64,000 nucleotides of DNA from Eulemur rufifrons (lineage: Eukaryota; Chordata; Mammalia; Primates; Lemuridae): the NCBI RefSeq assembly GCF_041146395.1, contig NC_091012.1:13630193-13694192 (forward strand), read 5' to 3'. The notes below the pieces were generated by a model that did not search any database, was not told the DNA's origin, and saw only the letters and a list, made by a program, of their open reading frames with translations. The translations under genes were made by a program, and so were the position numbers. Positions within the stretch are counted from its first letter, which is position 1, and each line of letters begins with the position of its first letter. This document shows positions 11,199 through 25,500 of the stretch, piece after piece.

Positions 11199-13204
11199 TA
11201 ACATAAATAATATTTTTCACAAAAATAACTTTTCTTCTGCAACAAAAAAATTGATAAAAAGTGTGTTTTGTTTACATTTTTTGCAAATCTCTAGTGTCTG
11301 GCTTACTAGAAGACAGCTGGATTCTCATTCTTGTCTTTGCAATTTGTTTTGAAGAGACAATAAGATGATGGCCTAGCCTCATGCAAATATATAGTTGGGA
11401 AAGACGTGCATTTTTAAAGCTTTCAGATGATTGTGGGTTTTTTTAATACTACAACAAAACTCCACAAGTCCTAGTTCCTTAGTTGCAATGTAGTATTGCA
11501 TATGAATGCATTTGTGACATTAATACTCATTAATCTATATTGCACAATAAATGAATATTTTCCTCTCACTTGGAGGAAAGATTTGCTTTTGTTATTATCG
11601 GCACCAATCTTATAAAAACATTAAGTATTGAAAAGCAGTCAGGTTCACAGTAGAAGGTATAAGTTTTCCTTCTACTGTATTCTTAGTACTATTTTTTGCT
11701 TAACAGTTTGAGTTTTATTATTGGCAACAAATGCTGGTTATTTTCCTTGGAGTGAAAGTCTCACCTTGTTCATTTCTGAGAATAAAAGTCGGTTGTACTT
11801 TCAAACAAAAATGGTGTTCTCTGAAAAATGGCTTGTTCAGCTCAGCCAATTTAATCACAAGCACTTTTGCTTAACACAGCCATGCTGCAGCATGCAGTAG
11901 TGCTTTAAGTGTACATTTCACTTATTCCGAATATTAAAAAGGTCAAGATTTAATAACACCATTAACTTTACTAATTCATAAAGGACATTCTTAAATAAAG
12001 CAGGCTTTTTTTTTTCTGCAAGGGGGAGTGAAGAATAGAATGACTAGTGTAACTTGGTACCACTGCCTTTATTCATGCTGAGAAACCAACAGTTTTACCC
12101 ATGTATACTTTTATACAGTCATTGCAAATGTCAGTGAATAAGCAGGCAATATCTTGTCATTATTATAAGAACAGTTTTGACCTTATGGGCCTCCTGGAAA
12201 AAGGTTTAGGGGATCTCCAGAGGTTGGCACACCACAATTGGAGAATCACTGGTTTAAGTAAGTGCTTTAAAATAATGCTCATATGTTAGTTTTATGAACT
12301 TTTAAAGTTCATCAAAGATGGTTATTTTAAAATAAAAAAGCATTTAATTTTTTAACTCAGATTACTTAAAAGAAACAAGAAATCCATGATAAGAATATAA
12401 TAGAACTAAAGTGAGGAAAAACCTGGGCTATCTGAATCTCATAATCAGATTCAATAAAGTTCTAAAGACTTTATTGCCCAACACTACTGCTTTGTAAAAT
12501 GCTCTTGGTGTTCCAGTGCAAGGTTAGAGATGTGAAAATATATTTGGTTTATTACCATTACCTTTCAGGGAGGGTAAATACTTAAGGGCAACTCTGGCAG
12601 GTCACTGTAGAAGACTCCAGAGAACAGGACTTGATGTGCTGAGTAAAAAGAGGTCAGGAACCCTCTGGAGGCCAGAAGCCAGGAGGAGAATTTGCAAAGC
12701 TGTTTGCTTTGTTGAAGGTTAGGCATCTCCCTCCACTCCCCCTCACTCCCAGCAGATATTTTACTAAGATAGTAACAATTCCTGGATTAACTTGTAAGTG
12801 AACATTCTTATTCTATAGAGATGCAAATAGATATATTTCATGAGAAGTCACAGCCACTCACAGTATTACTTTTTTTGAGGCTATATGTTTCTCTCCTAGA
12901 GTTGTGTGTTTATACCATACTGAAATCAAAATCATCATTCTTTAAGTCTTCTTCCCCAACTCATGCGGTACATAATCATCTTATAAAAGGAGTGCTGTAA
13001 AAAGGATATGCTAGAGTAAGAACTGACTTGTAGGTTCATTTAATTATTGAGCTAAGTGAGTAAATGTACTATCCAAATACAAGAAAATGTATCTTTTTAA
13101 AGGATAATTTTCAATAGCATCAAATAATATAAATATTTATCACTAGTCCTGACATGAATTACCTCTATGAAAAGAATTAGAAAATAATTTATCTATTAAA
13201 ATGG
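11199..13204. other. Intergenic DNA with at most minor repeat traces
   Basis: AT-rich, unique-looking sequence. A faint hAT-like stretch may lie at 12180-12260 ('tggagaatcactggttt'), too weak to name. No gene recognised. Confidence 0.4.
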
Positions 13205-13325
13205 AGAAAACTAAAAATTCACTTCCTCAGGCTCATAGTGGCCACTTTTGTGTGCTCAGTAGACACATGTGTCTAGTGACAATTGTACTGGACAGTGCAG
13301 GCTTAGAGCCTGGTGGTTACAGGAA
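13205..13325 (+). repeat. Probable DNA-transposon (MER-type) fossil
   Basis: The 'cacttcctcaggctcatag' / 'gtggccacttttgtgtgctc' / 'actggacagtgcaggctta' series resembles a widespread hAT-type nonautonomous repeat in mammals. The family name is uncertain. Confidence 0.45.
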
Positions 13326-13998
13326 ACTAAAAGTGTTTTTTTGAAAGTTTATTGCAGATAAGCATGACATATGATCAATATAAGACTTTAAGCCTAAAAA
13401 TAGCTTAAATTTCCATAGGTTCTGTCAGGAGGAAGTAGAAAGGAACATAAAAATTTTCTGAGCATGCTCAGTGCCAATTTCTTGGGCATGTCTAATGCCA
13501 GTTTCCAATGAATGGTGATGAGCATTGAATCATTATAGTATTTAAGTTCTCAGTGTTTATATTTAAAAGCCTAAAATACATGTCACCCAACCAAAATCAT
13601 TCTATGGGATACAAGGGCAGAAATGTGAAAATTGATGTCTTAAGAGTACTTAAATTTTTTTCTTCAATAGATACTTATGTTGCATCTTTTCTTCTTTCTG
13701 TGAGGAAATGGTCTGGAGGAATACTTCAAGGATGATCCTGAACACAAACTTATTTACACATATGTTCATATTTTTTCAGTGACACAAAGCTAACAGCTCC
13801 AGGTGCATCGATAGCTTTTGTAAGATATTTCTTATTTATAAAGCATCTTTAGAAAGAAAAGTAGATTCCTGAAATTAACATCTGAATTTTAAGAAAAAGA
13901 TCTATCAAAGGAAAGTAAATACATGCATAGGAGTTTAATAATCATTATGGTTTAAGATGTTGCCATTGGTTTTCTCATCACAAAACAATTGCTATTAA
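13326..13998. other. Intergenic DNA, nothing recognised
   Basis: No supported feature. Confidence 0.45.
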
Positions 13999-14395
13999 GT
14001 ACAGCAAGATAAATACCACGGAGTATTACTCAGCTATAAGAAATAACGGTGATATAGAATCCCTTTTGTTCTCCTGGAGAGAGTTGGAACCCATTCTATT
14101 AAGTGAAGTATCCCAAGAATGGAAAAATAATCACCACATGTACTCACCAGCAAATTGGTTTCCCTGATCATCACCTAAGTGCACATTTGGGAATAACACC
14201 AATTGGGTATCCGACAGAGGTGGGGGGTGGGGAGAGGGGATAGGTGAATACCTCCATGATGAGTGTGATGTGCACTGTCTGGGGAATGGACATACCTGAA
14301 GCTCTGACTCAGGGGGATGGGGGGGCAATGGCAATATATATAACCTGAGCTTTTGTACCCCCAAAATAAGCTGAAATAAAAAGTAGAGCAAGAGA
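13999..14395 (+). mobile_element. Short 5'-truncated lemur L1 with target-site duplication
   Basis: Bases 14012-14382 carry the last part of ORF2 and the 3' UTR, ending in 'ataagctgaaataaaaa'. Imperfect 13-bp direct repeats (13999-14011 and 14383-14395, 11 of 13 match) flank it, consistent with target-primed insertion. Coding sequence is limited to the ORF2 C-terminus. Confidence 0.9.
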
Positions 14396-15429
14396 GATTT
14401 CTGGATTCTCCCCCAACAACACATTGCCCAAATGAACCTGCAGTTCACACACAGGCACACACAGCATGCTGCAGGGATGGGGAGCAGTACTAAAACCATC
14501 TGCTCCATAGGCAGAGACTGAGTACAGTGTAGGTCTAAGCTGAGTCACAGACTATATTCCCCAGGCTATTCCCATGTGTGTTGGGACTGAGAACTCCTTC
14601 CTTAAAGTCTTTGTTCCTTGGATCATGGGTGTTAATCTTTTCCTGATGACTTCTTTTGCTGCTCAGGAAGTTGCCCAGGAATATGGTACCAGTAGAACTT
14701 GGACAAAGACTTTGCTAGTTAGCTTGCTAAACTATAGCTGTGTCCTGACAGTTGCATCATTTATGCAGAATTCCTGTGTTTAGTCTTCATCATTTGGAAT
14801 AACAAATCCTATTCAAGTACTTGGGATTGTTTTTCTCCTCCCCACAGCAAACCTGTAAAGAGAAGTCAAACTGCATGACCCAGAGGGACAGAATACTTAG
14901 GTCAGTGCCTACTCCTGTAGCATCCAGCAAGGGTTTAGGAGAGGAGGCTTCTGCTGTGCACTTGAATAGAAACCCCTCAGTGGGCACTGGATCAGACACA
15001 GGACTTATCGTGAAGCTGCAAGCCATTTGGGGACACTTAGCACCTGCTGGAGAGAAGCATGGGTGGTGCTTCCACATGCGGAGAGATAAGCGATGCAGGA
15101 GGGAGAGCTGGGTTGGGAGACGGGGAAGTTCATTGCAAACAGGGGAAGCTTGATGTGCCTATGAAATAGCAGAGGGGTCCTGTGTAGTCATCATTTAGAT
15201 ATATGAGACTGGAGCAGGAATCTGAGCTAGTGGTAAGGAATGAAGAGTAAGAGTAGCTGTTCACATGTAGAGAAAGTCTATAGAATCAAAGTGGACAGAG
15301 TATAGATTTCTAAGGACTATCATAATTTAAGGGACAAGTCCCCAGAGGGGCAGCTAGAGTGGGAGGAGGAAAACTAGGAAAGAGTGATAAAAGGAGACAA
15401 GATAAGAGAGGTTATGGTCATAATGCTAA
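14396..15429. other. Intergenic DNA, nothing recognised
   Basis: About 1 kb, somewhat richer in G+C than its surroundings. Overlapping open frames on both strands (14574-14783, 14790-15077, 14821-15153) have no recognisable domain or splice context. Confidence 0.4.
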
Positions 15430-16740
15430 TGCTGCCAAGAAGTTGCTAAGTGATGGGGTAGAGGAGAGCACTGGTGGAACAAAGTTCTTGCCTTTATGAG
15501 CTGATGATCTAGTGAGGAAGACATTAAGTATTTTTTCAGGTATACAAATATCCCAGGTGGTGGAAAATACCAAAAAGACAAAGCAGGGAATGAGATACAG
15601 TGATTGGAGGTACTCACTATTTTAGGTAGAATCATCAGAAAGTGCCTCTCCCAAGAGGCCACATTTGAACAGTGACCTGACCAAAGCGAGGAAGGTAAGG
15701 AGCTCTGGCATTACACTCAGTGGAAAAAGTGCCAAGAGTCTGAGACAGGAATGTGTTTCATGTGTGTTCAAAGTACAAACAGCAAGGTGGCCAGTGGGGT
15801 CTGAGTGAGGAATCAGGGAAAGAAGGAGGAGAGGAGGTCACATGGGCAATGCTGTAGCTCGGTGGTCCCCAAACTTTTTGGCACCAGGGACCATTTTCAT
15901 GGAAGAACATTTTTCCATGGACTGTGGGGGTGGGGGCATGATGGTATTGGGATGATTCAAATGCATTACATTTATTGTGTACTTTATTTCTATTATTATT
16001 ACATTGTAATACATAATGAAATAATTATACACTATATTCACTATAGGTTGGGAACACCTGCCATAGCTCACAGGGCCTTCTGGCTTTCAGGGCATGGAAA
16101 GAAGTTCGGTTTTTATTCCAGTTTGATGGGTAACTTTTGGTAGATCTTGAGCAGGGGAGTGAAGGGCCTTAATTTAAGAGGTTATACTGACTGCTCAGGG
16201 GAGAGTAGACCATAGTTGGAACTCAGAATGTAGGCAGAGAAGAGGGTTAGGAAGAAACTCTGGTGATAAAACTGAGCAGTGACAAATGGTGGCTCAGAAT
16301 GAAAAGCGGACAGACTCCTGATGGAGGAATTGCTCACAGGTTGGAGCAGGGTAACTCATGTAGGTATTTGCCCCAGCAACTAGTCAATGGCAATGCCCTT
16401 TCCATTATTAGGGCAGACTTGGGGAGTTGTGTGTTTGGAAAAAGAGCTCTGCTTTAGAAGTGTGAAGACACGAGGGACCTTGGCAAGAGGAGTCTCTGGA
16501 GAGTGACAGTGACAGGGGGCAGATGGAGTGGGTTAAGAAGAGACAGGAGATGAGAAGCTGGCACCAGAGCATGATTCTGTGAGCAAATGAGCAGAAACAT
16601 CTCAGGAGTTGTGGGGAATGGGATGGGAACAAAGGGAACACATTCATCTTGGGGAAAATCTCTGGCAGAGAGGGGGAAAGTCTTCAAAATGAGGTAATTG
16701 TTGGAACAGTGACCTGCAGAAGTGGGATGGGATTGATTGC
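15430..16740 (-). repeat. L2-like ancient repeat, antisense, split by a MER1-type element
   Basis: The pattern in 15480-15800 ('cttgcctttatgagctgatg', 'gtagaatcatcagaaagtgc' to 'acatttgaacagtgacctga') and its continuation at 16066-16240 ('agggccttctggctttcagg', 'gatcttgagcaggggagtga') follows the common ancient mammalian repeat whose 3' part is L2. The two halves are collinear on either side of the younger insertion at 15850-16060. Boundaries, and whether 16280-16740 belongs, are uncertain. Confidence 0.55.
15850..16062 (-). mobile_element. MER1-type hAT nonautonomous transposon fragment
   Basis: The terminal 'ggtccccaaactttttggca' / 'ccagggaccattttcatgga' block and the following 'gattcaaatgcattacattt' / 'attattacattgtaat' stretch match the MER1 group. 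The far end is close to 'ggttgggaacacctg'. No transposase sequence. Orientation relative to the family consensus is assigned tentatively. It interrupts the L2-like repeat, which dates it as the younger of the two. Confidence 0.75.
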
Positions 16741-16789
16741 ATTGATAGGAGAGTTAGCTTCAGTGAAAAAAAGAAATACTTCTCTGGGC

Positions 16790-17115
16790 TGTTTTCAACA
16801 TTATCATGATGAATGACCTTTTTCGTGTGTTGAATTCAGTTTGCTAATATTTTGTTAAGAATTTTTGCCCCTATGTTTATGAGAGACAGCGGCCTGTCAT
16901 TGTTCTTGTTTTGTCTATGTCTAATTTTGGTATAAGGTAATACTGGCCTCATAGGATGAGTTAGAAAGTATTCCTCTTCCTTGATTTTTTGAAATAGTTA
17001 CAGTAGGATAGTATTAATTTTTAAAAATCTTTTGTAGAATTCAGCAGTGAAGCCATCATGTTCTGGGCTTTTCTTTGATGGAAGATTTTTTATCACTGCT
17101 TCTACAAGTATATTA
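16790..17115 (-). mobile_element. Old L1 ORF2 fragment, antisense
   Basis: The reverse complement of the L1 reverse-transcriptase region is recognisable from 'tgaattcagtttgctaatat' through 'ggtaatactggcctcatagg' to 'gaagccatcatgttctggg'. Many substitutions indicate an old subfamily. Non-coding. Confidence 0.85.
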
Positions 17116-17255
17116 AATACTTGTTAAATAGACATTAAAATATATTTAATATATTATCATAAATACATGTATACTTTAATATATTAAATACATTTATTTA
17201 ATCAATATAAAACATAAATATATATTTTTATTGCACCCTTGAACAATCTAATCTT
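17116..17255. repeat. AT-rich low-complexity stretch
   Basis: Dominated by 'atatatttaatat'-like words with no gene content. Confidence 0.6.
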
Positions 17256-18147
17256 TTTGAATGTACATGGAAATTTTACCAAAATTGAGCATATGATGAA
17301 TGGGAGAGTAAGCCTTAAAAAATTCCAAATGATTTAAATTGATTAGAGTATACGTTCTTTACCTTAATATAATTTACCTAGAAAATCAGTAACAGAAATA
17401 CTAGAAATGCCAAATTTCTTTGAACTTAAGCTAATTCTTTTAAGGCTGTTAATATATTACAGACAATATCATAATTTAAGTAAGAAAATATGTGCATCAA
17501 GTAGTTCAAGAAACTCCAAGAGAATAAACACATATTCATACCAACGCACATGATCATCAAATTGTTAAAAGTCAGAATTTTGAAAGCAGCTGGACAGAAG
17601 AGAATCATCCTATGCAAATTATTCTCAATAAGATTAGCAGCATATTTCTCATCAGAAACAAGGTCTGAAGGGAGTGAATAACATTTGTAAAGTGCTGAAA
17701 GAAAAAAATATATATCAATATAGAATTTTATATCCAACAAAGCTATCCTTTTTCATAAATGAAAAAAAGCTATTGAGATATTCAAAGATGGATAAAACTT
17801 AGGGGGCTCTTTGCTAGTAGAGCTGCCCTACAAGGAATGCTGAAGGGAGTCCTCTGGCCAGAAATGAAAGGACACTAGGCAGAAACTCAAAGTAATATGA
17901 CGAACAGAGAAATAAACTGCAAGGTAAATATAATAGCCTATACTATTGAATTTTGGCTTATAACTAGTCTTTTTTTTTCATTTCCTATATTATTTAAAAG
18001 ACAAACATGAATATTTATAAATTCATGTTAATAGGCACACTGTGAATGACAATGTCACTTGTGCAACAATAACCTAAGGTGGATGTGTAAGAAGCAGAGC
18101 TTTTGCATGCTACCAATGCTAAGTTGGTATATAATCAACCTAGATTT
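17256..18147 (+). mobile_element. Old L1, ORF1 end and inter-ORF spacer (left half)
   Basis: Sense-strand old L1: the ORF1 C-terminal segment ('ttttatatccaacaaagcta', 'gccctacaaggaatgctgaa', 'gaaatgaaaggacactaggc') and then the inter-ORF spacer. It appears to be continuous with the L1 resuming at 22143, the two halves being separated by the FOXK2 processed copy. No intact reading frame. Confidence 0.75.
18135..18147. repeat. Left target-site duplication of FOXK2 retrocopy
   Basis: The 13-bp word 'tcaacctagattt' matches 'tcaatcttgattt' at 22143-22155 at 11 of 13 positions. Read on the - strand, each begins with AAAT, as expected after L1 endonuclease cutting. Confidence 0.6.
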
Positions 18148-19856
18148 TTTAAATCACATTTTGTCTTTATGTAACTAATAAACATTCCTAAAATTGCCTA
18201 AATTTACCATTATGAGCCATTTCATTCCACCAGGAAGATACAGATATTTTTTTCCTCTCTTAAAAAAGTTAAATACCAAAATTACTACATTTAAGTAAAT
18301 AACATTATGATAATGACACTAAAAATTCAAAATAACGCTAACATCCTTTTTCTATTTGCACTGCTGCTCTGTCCTAAACCCTAGAACACTCTGGAAAGGT
18401 CTGGAAAGGAGAATGTTTTTTTCCTATGGAGTCTGGGCTGAGGCTGGGGGTGGGGGGAGGTTGGAACTTCTCATTCTCTCACTTGTTTCCTTTCCTCTCC
18501 TTTTCAATTTTGGTAGGAGATAAGTCAGCCTTAGTTTTGAATTCAGTTCTGAAAAGTCAGGGAAGTCTCTTACTGCAAATCAGAAAACAACCTAAATGTT
18601 TCCAGTGCTTAATCACAGGGTGCTTGCTTAGACCCTAGAATTAACATTCAGCTCCCGCTCCATTGGCATGGCTGCTCCCGCCTGGAGTGGGGACAAGTGC
18701 AATATAACTGAGAAGACAGTTGGTCAGATGATGCCTTGAGCTGGCGACTAAACCTGCAATAACACACTATGGAGAAATCTGTGATCTTTGTTTGAAAATG
18801 CTTGTGATAAGAGACTGAGTTTCCCCCAAAATGTAGTAGTAATGGCTCTGTTGTTTTAAATACACAATACTTACGAGACTGGCTTTACTTAGAATGGAAA
18901 ATTTTTCCAGGGACAAAGTTAACACAAAGAAACAAACAACAAAAAACAGCAAGAAAGAGAACAGTTAAGTGCAGCTCGGATGAGACCGGGCAGTTCTTTC
19001 CCAGCACCAGCTTGTCCCTGAATTCTCACGGTCACATGCAGCCTCAGCATTAGTCTTCTGTCCTGCGCACTGAAATGGAGGTGGATTAAATTCACCAAGC
19101 AACTGCTCTAACGTGGAAAATCTGCAAGTGTCATAAAGTAGCTCCACCTGAACAAGATAAAGAAATCATTCCATAGGCTGAAAACAACAAAAACACAAAA
19201 CTACTTTGTTTCTTTTCTCCAAATGAAATCCACATGAAAGATCCTGTATGATTTACAAAATTTCCAGAGTAGAAAGGCAGTGATGTGAAATGTCACAGAC
19301 CTCATTATTGTGTAAAGAAAGTGCACTTGGAAATATTCTAATTGCACATGTGAACAACAAAATACCGTCTTGCCTGCCAGTACCAGCGGTGAGTACTGCG
19401 AGGGCCGTGGTGGGGGGCGGATGGGAGGGTGGTCCTGCCTGGTCTCTGCAGGCGGCCGAGTCCCTGGAGGTCCGCTGGCACCTGCCCCTGACCGCTGACC
19501 ACGCTGCACCATCCTCACACGGAGATGCCTGGTCCTCCAGGAAGGGCCATGGTTTTTCACTGGTAGTTAAAAGCTTCGCTCAAAGTCAGCAGCCCAGGGA
19601 GTGCTCAGCAGGAGAGACACTGTCTCAAGTACCAGGTTTTGTTGTGTGTGGTTTTTGTTCAAGTGTGACTTCTGCCTGTAAATTAAGGAGTTTTCAGGCC
19701 ACCTGGGTTTTGTATTTTCAGTACTGAGAGGTGAAGTCCAAACGCAGGGCCCTTTACCCACTGAGAGAGAGCGCACTCCTAGTATTGGTGAGAGGCAATG
19801 TCCCCGTTTGGCACCACAACATTGATATTTTAAAGGAAGAGAAACTTTCCCAGTCG
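18148..19856 (-). pseudogene. Inferred 3' UTR portion of the FOXK2 retrocopy
   Basis: This stretch lies between the FOXK2 stop-equivalent and the left target-site repeat. It is not recognisable as another repeat and has mixed composition. On the - strand a CATAAA sequence precedes the end by about 20 bases and could be a weak polyadenylation signal. Only a few A residues remain of a tail. Identity with the parental 3' UTR could not be tested here. Confidence 0.5.
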
Positions 19857-19953
19857 CTAGTTTTAGACACCGTTTTCCTCACAGCTGCCCGTGACGTGTC
19901 CACACTCCGGGTGATGACGACGCTCTGGCCGTCTTCTGTTTTGATTCGCTTCA

Positions 19954-20996
<1,043 letters not shown>

Positions 20997-21285
20997 TCAC
21001 AGAGAGGTTCCAAAGCAAGGTACACTCCTAGGCTGCCTTTTCCTAAAAGCCTGCTCTGTTTATTTGCTTTCAGAGGCAGGATCTCTACCTTCCAGAATGA
21101 GCCTTTGCCTGGTTCTTCCTGGGAATGTGGTACTTGGATGAAATAACAATTCAGACAGAGATTGTCAGGAACTGAATTCTGCCACTCCTTGTCAGTCTTG
21201 TAGCATGGATAATTTTTAGTGATGTGAATATTAATTCCATTTAGGATGAGTTGTTTACCAGGAGCCATTGTAATTGCTTGTACTA

Positions 21286-22077
<792 letters not shown>

Positions 22078-22142
22078 CTAGGAGCCAGAGCAGAGGCCTC
22101 CGGTTTGCCAGGGAGCAAGCCAATTAGCAACGGCTAGTGGCC

Positions 22143-24245
22143 TCAATCTTGATTTAATAAATTTATAATGTTAAATTCAAGCACATATAAACCACTAAGA
22201 AATTTCAACAGAATACAAATAAAAGCCAATGAGAAGGAAATCAAAATAGTACCCTACAAAACTTTATTGAATGCAAAGAAGGAACTGATGGAGGGAATAA
22301 AGAAAAAAAAGGTAAGAGGTACACAGGAAACAAATAGTAAAATAGCATAGATAAGTTCCCTCTTATCAGTAATTAATTAAGTGTAAACGTATGAAAGTCT
22401 ACAATGAAAGGAAGAAACTGGAGGAATACATTTTAAACAACAAGCAACAAAATGATCCAAGTATGTGTTATCTACAAAAGCTATCTTTTATATTCAAAGA
22501 TATATGTATATGTTGAAAGTGAAAGGATAGAAAAACACATTCCATTCAACATTAGGTGTCCATGTTATTATCAGACAAAATAAACTCTAAGCCAAAATCT
22601 TTTATAAAAGATACAGGCCATTATTTATTGAAAAAACAATTGATTCATCAAAAAGATACAGTTAGAAACATTTATGCACCAAGCAACAGTACGCCAAAAT
22701 ATATGAGACAATTATTGACAAAATGGAGAGGAGAAATCATTCTACAATACAGGTTGGAAACTTTAATACCCCATTTTCTTTAATGGATAGATGATCTGGA
22801 CAGAAGATCAGTAAGGAAAGGAAGATTTGAAAAGTGCTATAAACCAGCCAAATAGAGCAGACATAAAGAAATTCCTCCACAGAGCATAAGGCACATTTCT
22901 ATCAAGCCCAGATGGAAAATTCTCCAAGTTAGACCACATATTAGAGCAGAAAACAAGTGAAAATAAATGTAAAAAGACAGAAGTTATAACAAGTATCTTC
23001 TCTGATCACAATAGAATGAAGCCAGACATCAAAAACAGAAGGAAAAATGCAAACTTCGTAAATAGGAAATTAAACATCACAGTGATAAGCAATCAATGAA
23101 ACAAAGAAGATAATACAGAAGAAATGGGAAAATACTGAGAGGGACATAAAAATGAAAACACAATATAACAGAACATAGATTCAGTGAATGCAGTGCTTAG
23201 AGGGATGGTTAAAGCAGTGAATGCCTATATGAAACAAGAAGAAATGTCTTGAATAACCCTATATTACAATAGAAGGACTTAGAAAAATAAAGGCAAATGA
23301 AACCCAAGCCTAATAGAACAAAGGACTAATAAATATTACAGTGAAGACAAATAAAATTGAGAGGAGAAAAACATTAGAGAAAATGAACAAAACTAAAAGG
23401 TAGTTCTCCGATAGGATTAACAAAATTGATAAATATGTAGGTACACTGACCAAGAATATAGAAGAGAGGATATGAATATTTACAATCATAAATGAAAGTG
23501 GAGACACTAATAAATACCCTACAGAAATAAAATGGATTATAGAAGAATGTTATCAGCCGTTGCACAAAGAGATAACCTGAATGAAATGAACAAACTTCTA
23601 TAAACACATACATTACTGAAAGTGACTGATAATGAAACAGAAAATAGGAACAAACCTATAAAATATAAAGAGGCTGAATCCGAAAAAGAAATCAATCAAA
23701 TATATTAAAGCAACTCCCAACAAAGAAAAACAGTACCAGATGGCAAAAATTAAGAAAACAATTCCACAGAATAGAAAATACTCTTTAACTATGGAATAAT
23801 TTTAATCAAAGAGGTGAAATAATTGAATGCTGAAAAGTACAAAATATTTCTAAGAGTTAAAGAACAGCCTAACAAATGAAAATGCACCCAGTGTTCATGG
23901 ATTAAAAAATTCAATTGTTAAGATGGCAATACTTCACAAAGTGATCTATATAGTCAATGTATTCCCTATTTTAAAAAGTGCCTGTCTTTTCAGAAGTGGG
24001 AAAGTATATTCTCAAATACATATGGAATTGTCCACCTAATAGCCAAAACAAACAAACAAACAAACAAACAAAAAAACTGAAAAATAGAAGTAGGAGAGCT
24101 CACACTTTCCAGTTTTAAAATATATTACAAAACTACAGAATCAAAACTGTGGCAATGGCAAATGGGTAGAAAAATAAATATATGGAATACAACTGAGAGT
24201 CCACAAATAAACCCATATAATTATTGTCAATTGATTTTTTTATAG
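22143..24245 (+). mobile_element. Old L1, ORF2 (right half of the element split by FOXK2 copy)
   Basis: Follows the old L1 ORF2 order: 'ccctcttatcagtaatta', the 'ttgaaagtgaaaggatag' and 'ttatcagacaaaataaac' endonuclease-region words, then the reverse transcriptase and distal region to 'agtccacaaataaacccata' and 'gtcaattgattttttt' near 24235. Stops and indels throughout. A short (aaac)n run occurs at 24045-24072. The first 13 bases double as the right target-site repeat of the retrocopy. Confidence 0.8.
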
Positions 24246-24814
24246 TCACACTTGCATTTGATTAAAGAAAATACAAAAATCCTCACAAATGGTTCCTGTA
24301 TGAATTCTAATTAAGAAACATTACTTTCAGAGTAATAATGCTCGGTGATAATTTTCAGAAGACTAAGAGCTTCTTTACCATTTAAGGGGTACATAGGGTG
24401 CAGGTGTTTCCGTGAATGTATTCTTAAATAAGAGACTACACCACTCTAATTTGCCTAGCTGTAGCTCTGTTCCAGGTTACTGACTGCTAGTTCATGTTCC
24501 AGAGTTTCTTTGCCAACAGGTTACTTACAAAAGAGGCACCTCCAAAGTCTTAGAGTGAATTGGGAAAGGGCTGGTTAAATGAAGAAACAGGCTATCATTA
24601 CCCTGTAAAAGTTCACTGTTTCCTTTCCCAATATATCTTTTTATTGAGAACTTCTATTTTTTATCCTTTTCTCCTCCTCTGCCATCTCACACTCTGGGTC
24701 TACCTGCTGTATTTTGGCCACCTGCACCTCATTCATTTGTATCAGTTGTAAGATGGAAATTGGTTGATGGGGTTCCTCCTCAGGCGTCTTTATAAAAGCA
24801 CCTTCCTGAGAGAT
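24246..24814. other. Intergenic DNA, nothing recognised
   Basis: No supported gene or repeat. Confidence 0.45.
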
Positions 24815-25500
24815 TTTGCTCCTGTAGTTTTTATTGGAAGTTATTCTGGCAGCTGAATAACAGGTGGAGCAGTCCCCTCACATACTGGGAAGCAACGAAC
24901 TCTTTCTCGTCATTGCACAGTTCTCTATAAGAAGCAGCAAATGATTCTGGGCTGCAGCGTGGGGTGGTATTCGGCCTCTTCCTCCCCCTATCCCTGACTC
25001 TGCAGGAAGTAGAGCTGCTCAAGGGCATCGTGTTGGCAATCTTCTCCTTCCCCAGGATGTGGATACTCAAACATGGGCTGACACTGGGCTTCACTTTCTC
25101 TTTCCTTTCACAGCCTGTAATTGTTTTGGTGCCAGGCTTGAAGTTCTCCAGCACTTCAGCTGTGGGGAATCCCGCTGTGGTAAGCTCCTTGCATTCAGCT
25201 AAGAGTTGCATGCTTGGCAAGCGCTGGCCAGGTGCATTGCTTGAGGGCAGTATTTCCTATATCGCATCAATTTTCTTGTTCTAGCACATATTCGGAATTT
25301 TCTACTACAGCAAGCAATTGGCTCTTTTCCAATTTGGAGAGGTATTGGCAGGTTTTATAATTTTGTTGTTTTGTATTTTTCACTATATTCCGTCTGGACA
25401 CTAGCTATCTGAGTCCCACTGAGGCCCAAAGAGGCAGCAGCAACATCCGGCCACCAGAGCAAGGGTCACAGGGGGTCCGCTAGGGAGCCCGAGCTAATTG
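24815..25500 (-). pseudogene. Possible processed pseudogene of unidentified origin
   Basis: The - strand has a 129-codon open frame (25220-24831) whose composition is protein-like (words such as 'GFPTAEVLENFKPGTKTI' and 'CLSIHILGKEKIANTMPL'). An AATAAA overlaps the end of the frame at about 24831-24836. Upstream on the - strand, another frame reads protein-like words ('LEKSQLLAVVENSEYVLEQE'), so an ancestral frame seems to have been broken by shifts. The higher-coordinate end (25420-25500) is G+C-rich like a 5' UTR. I do not recognise the parent gene, and no target-site repeat was found. It may equally be chance. Confidence 0.35.
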
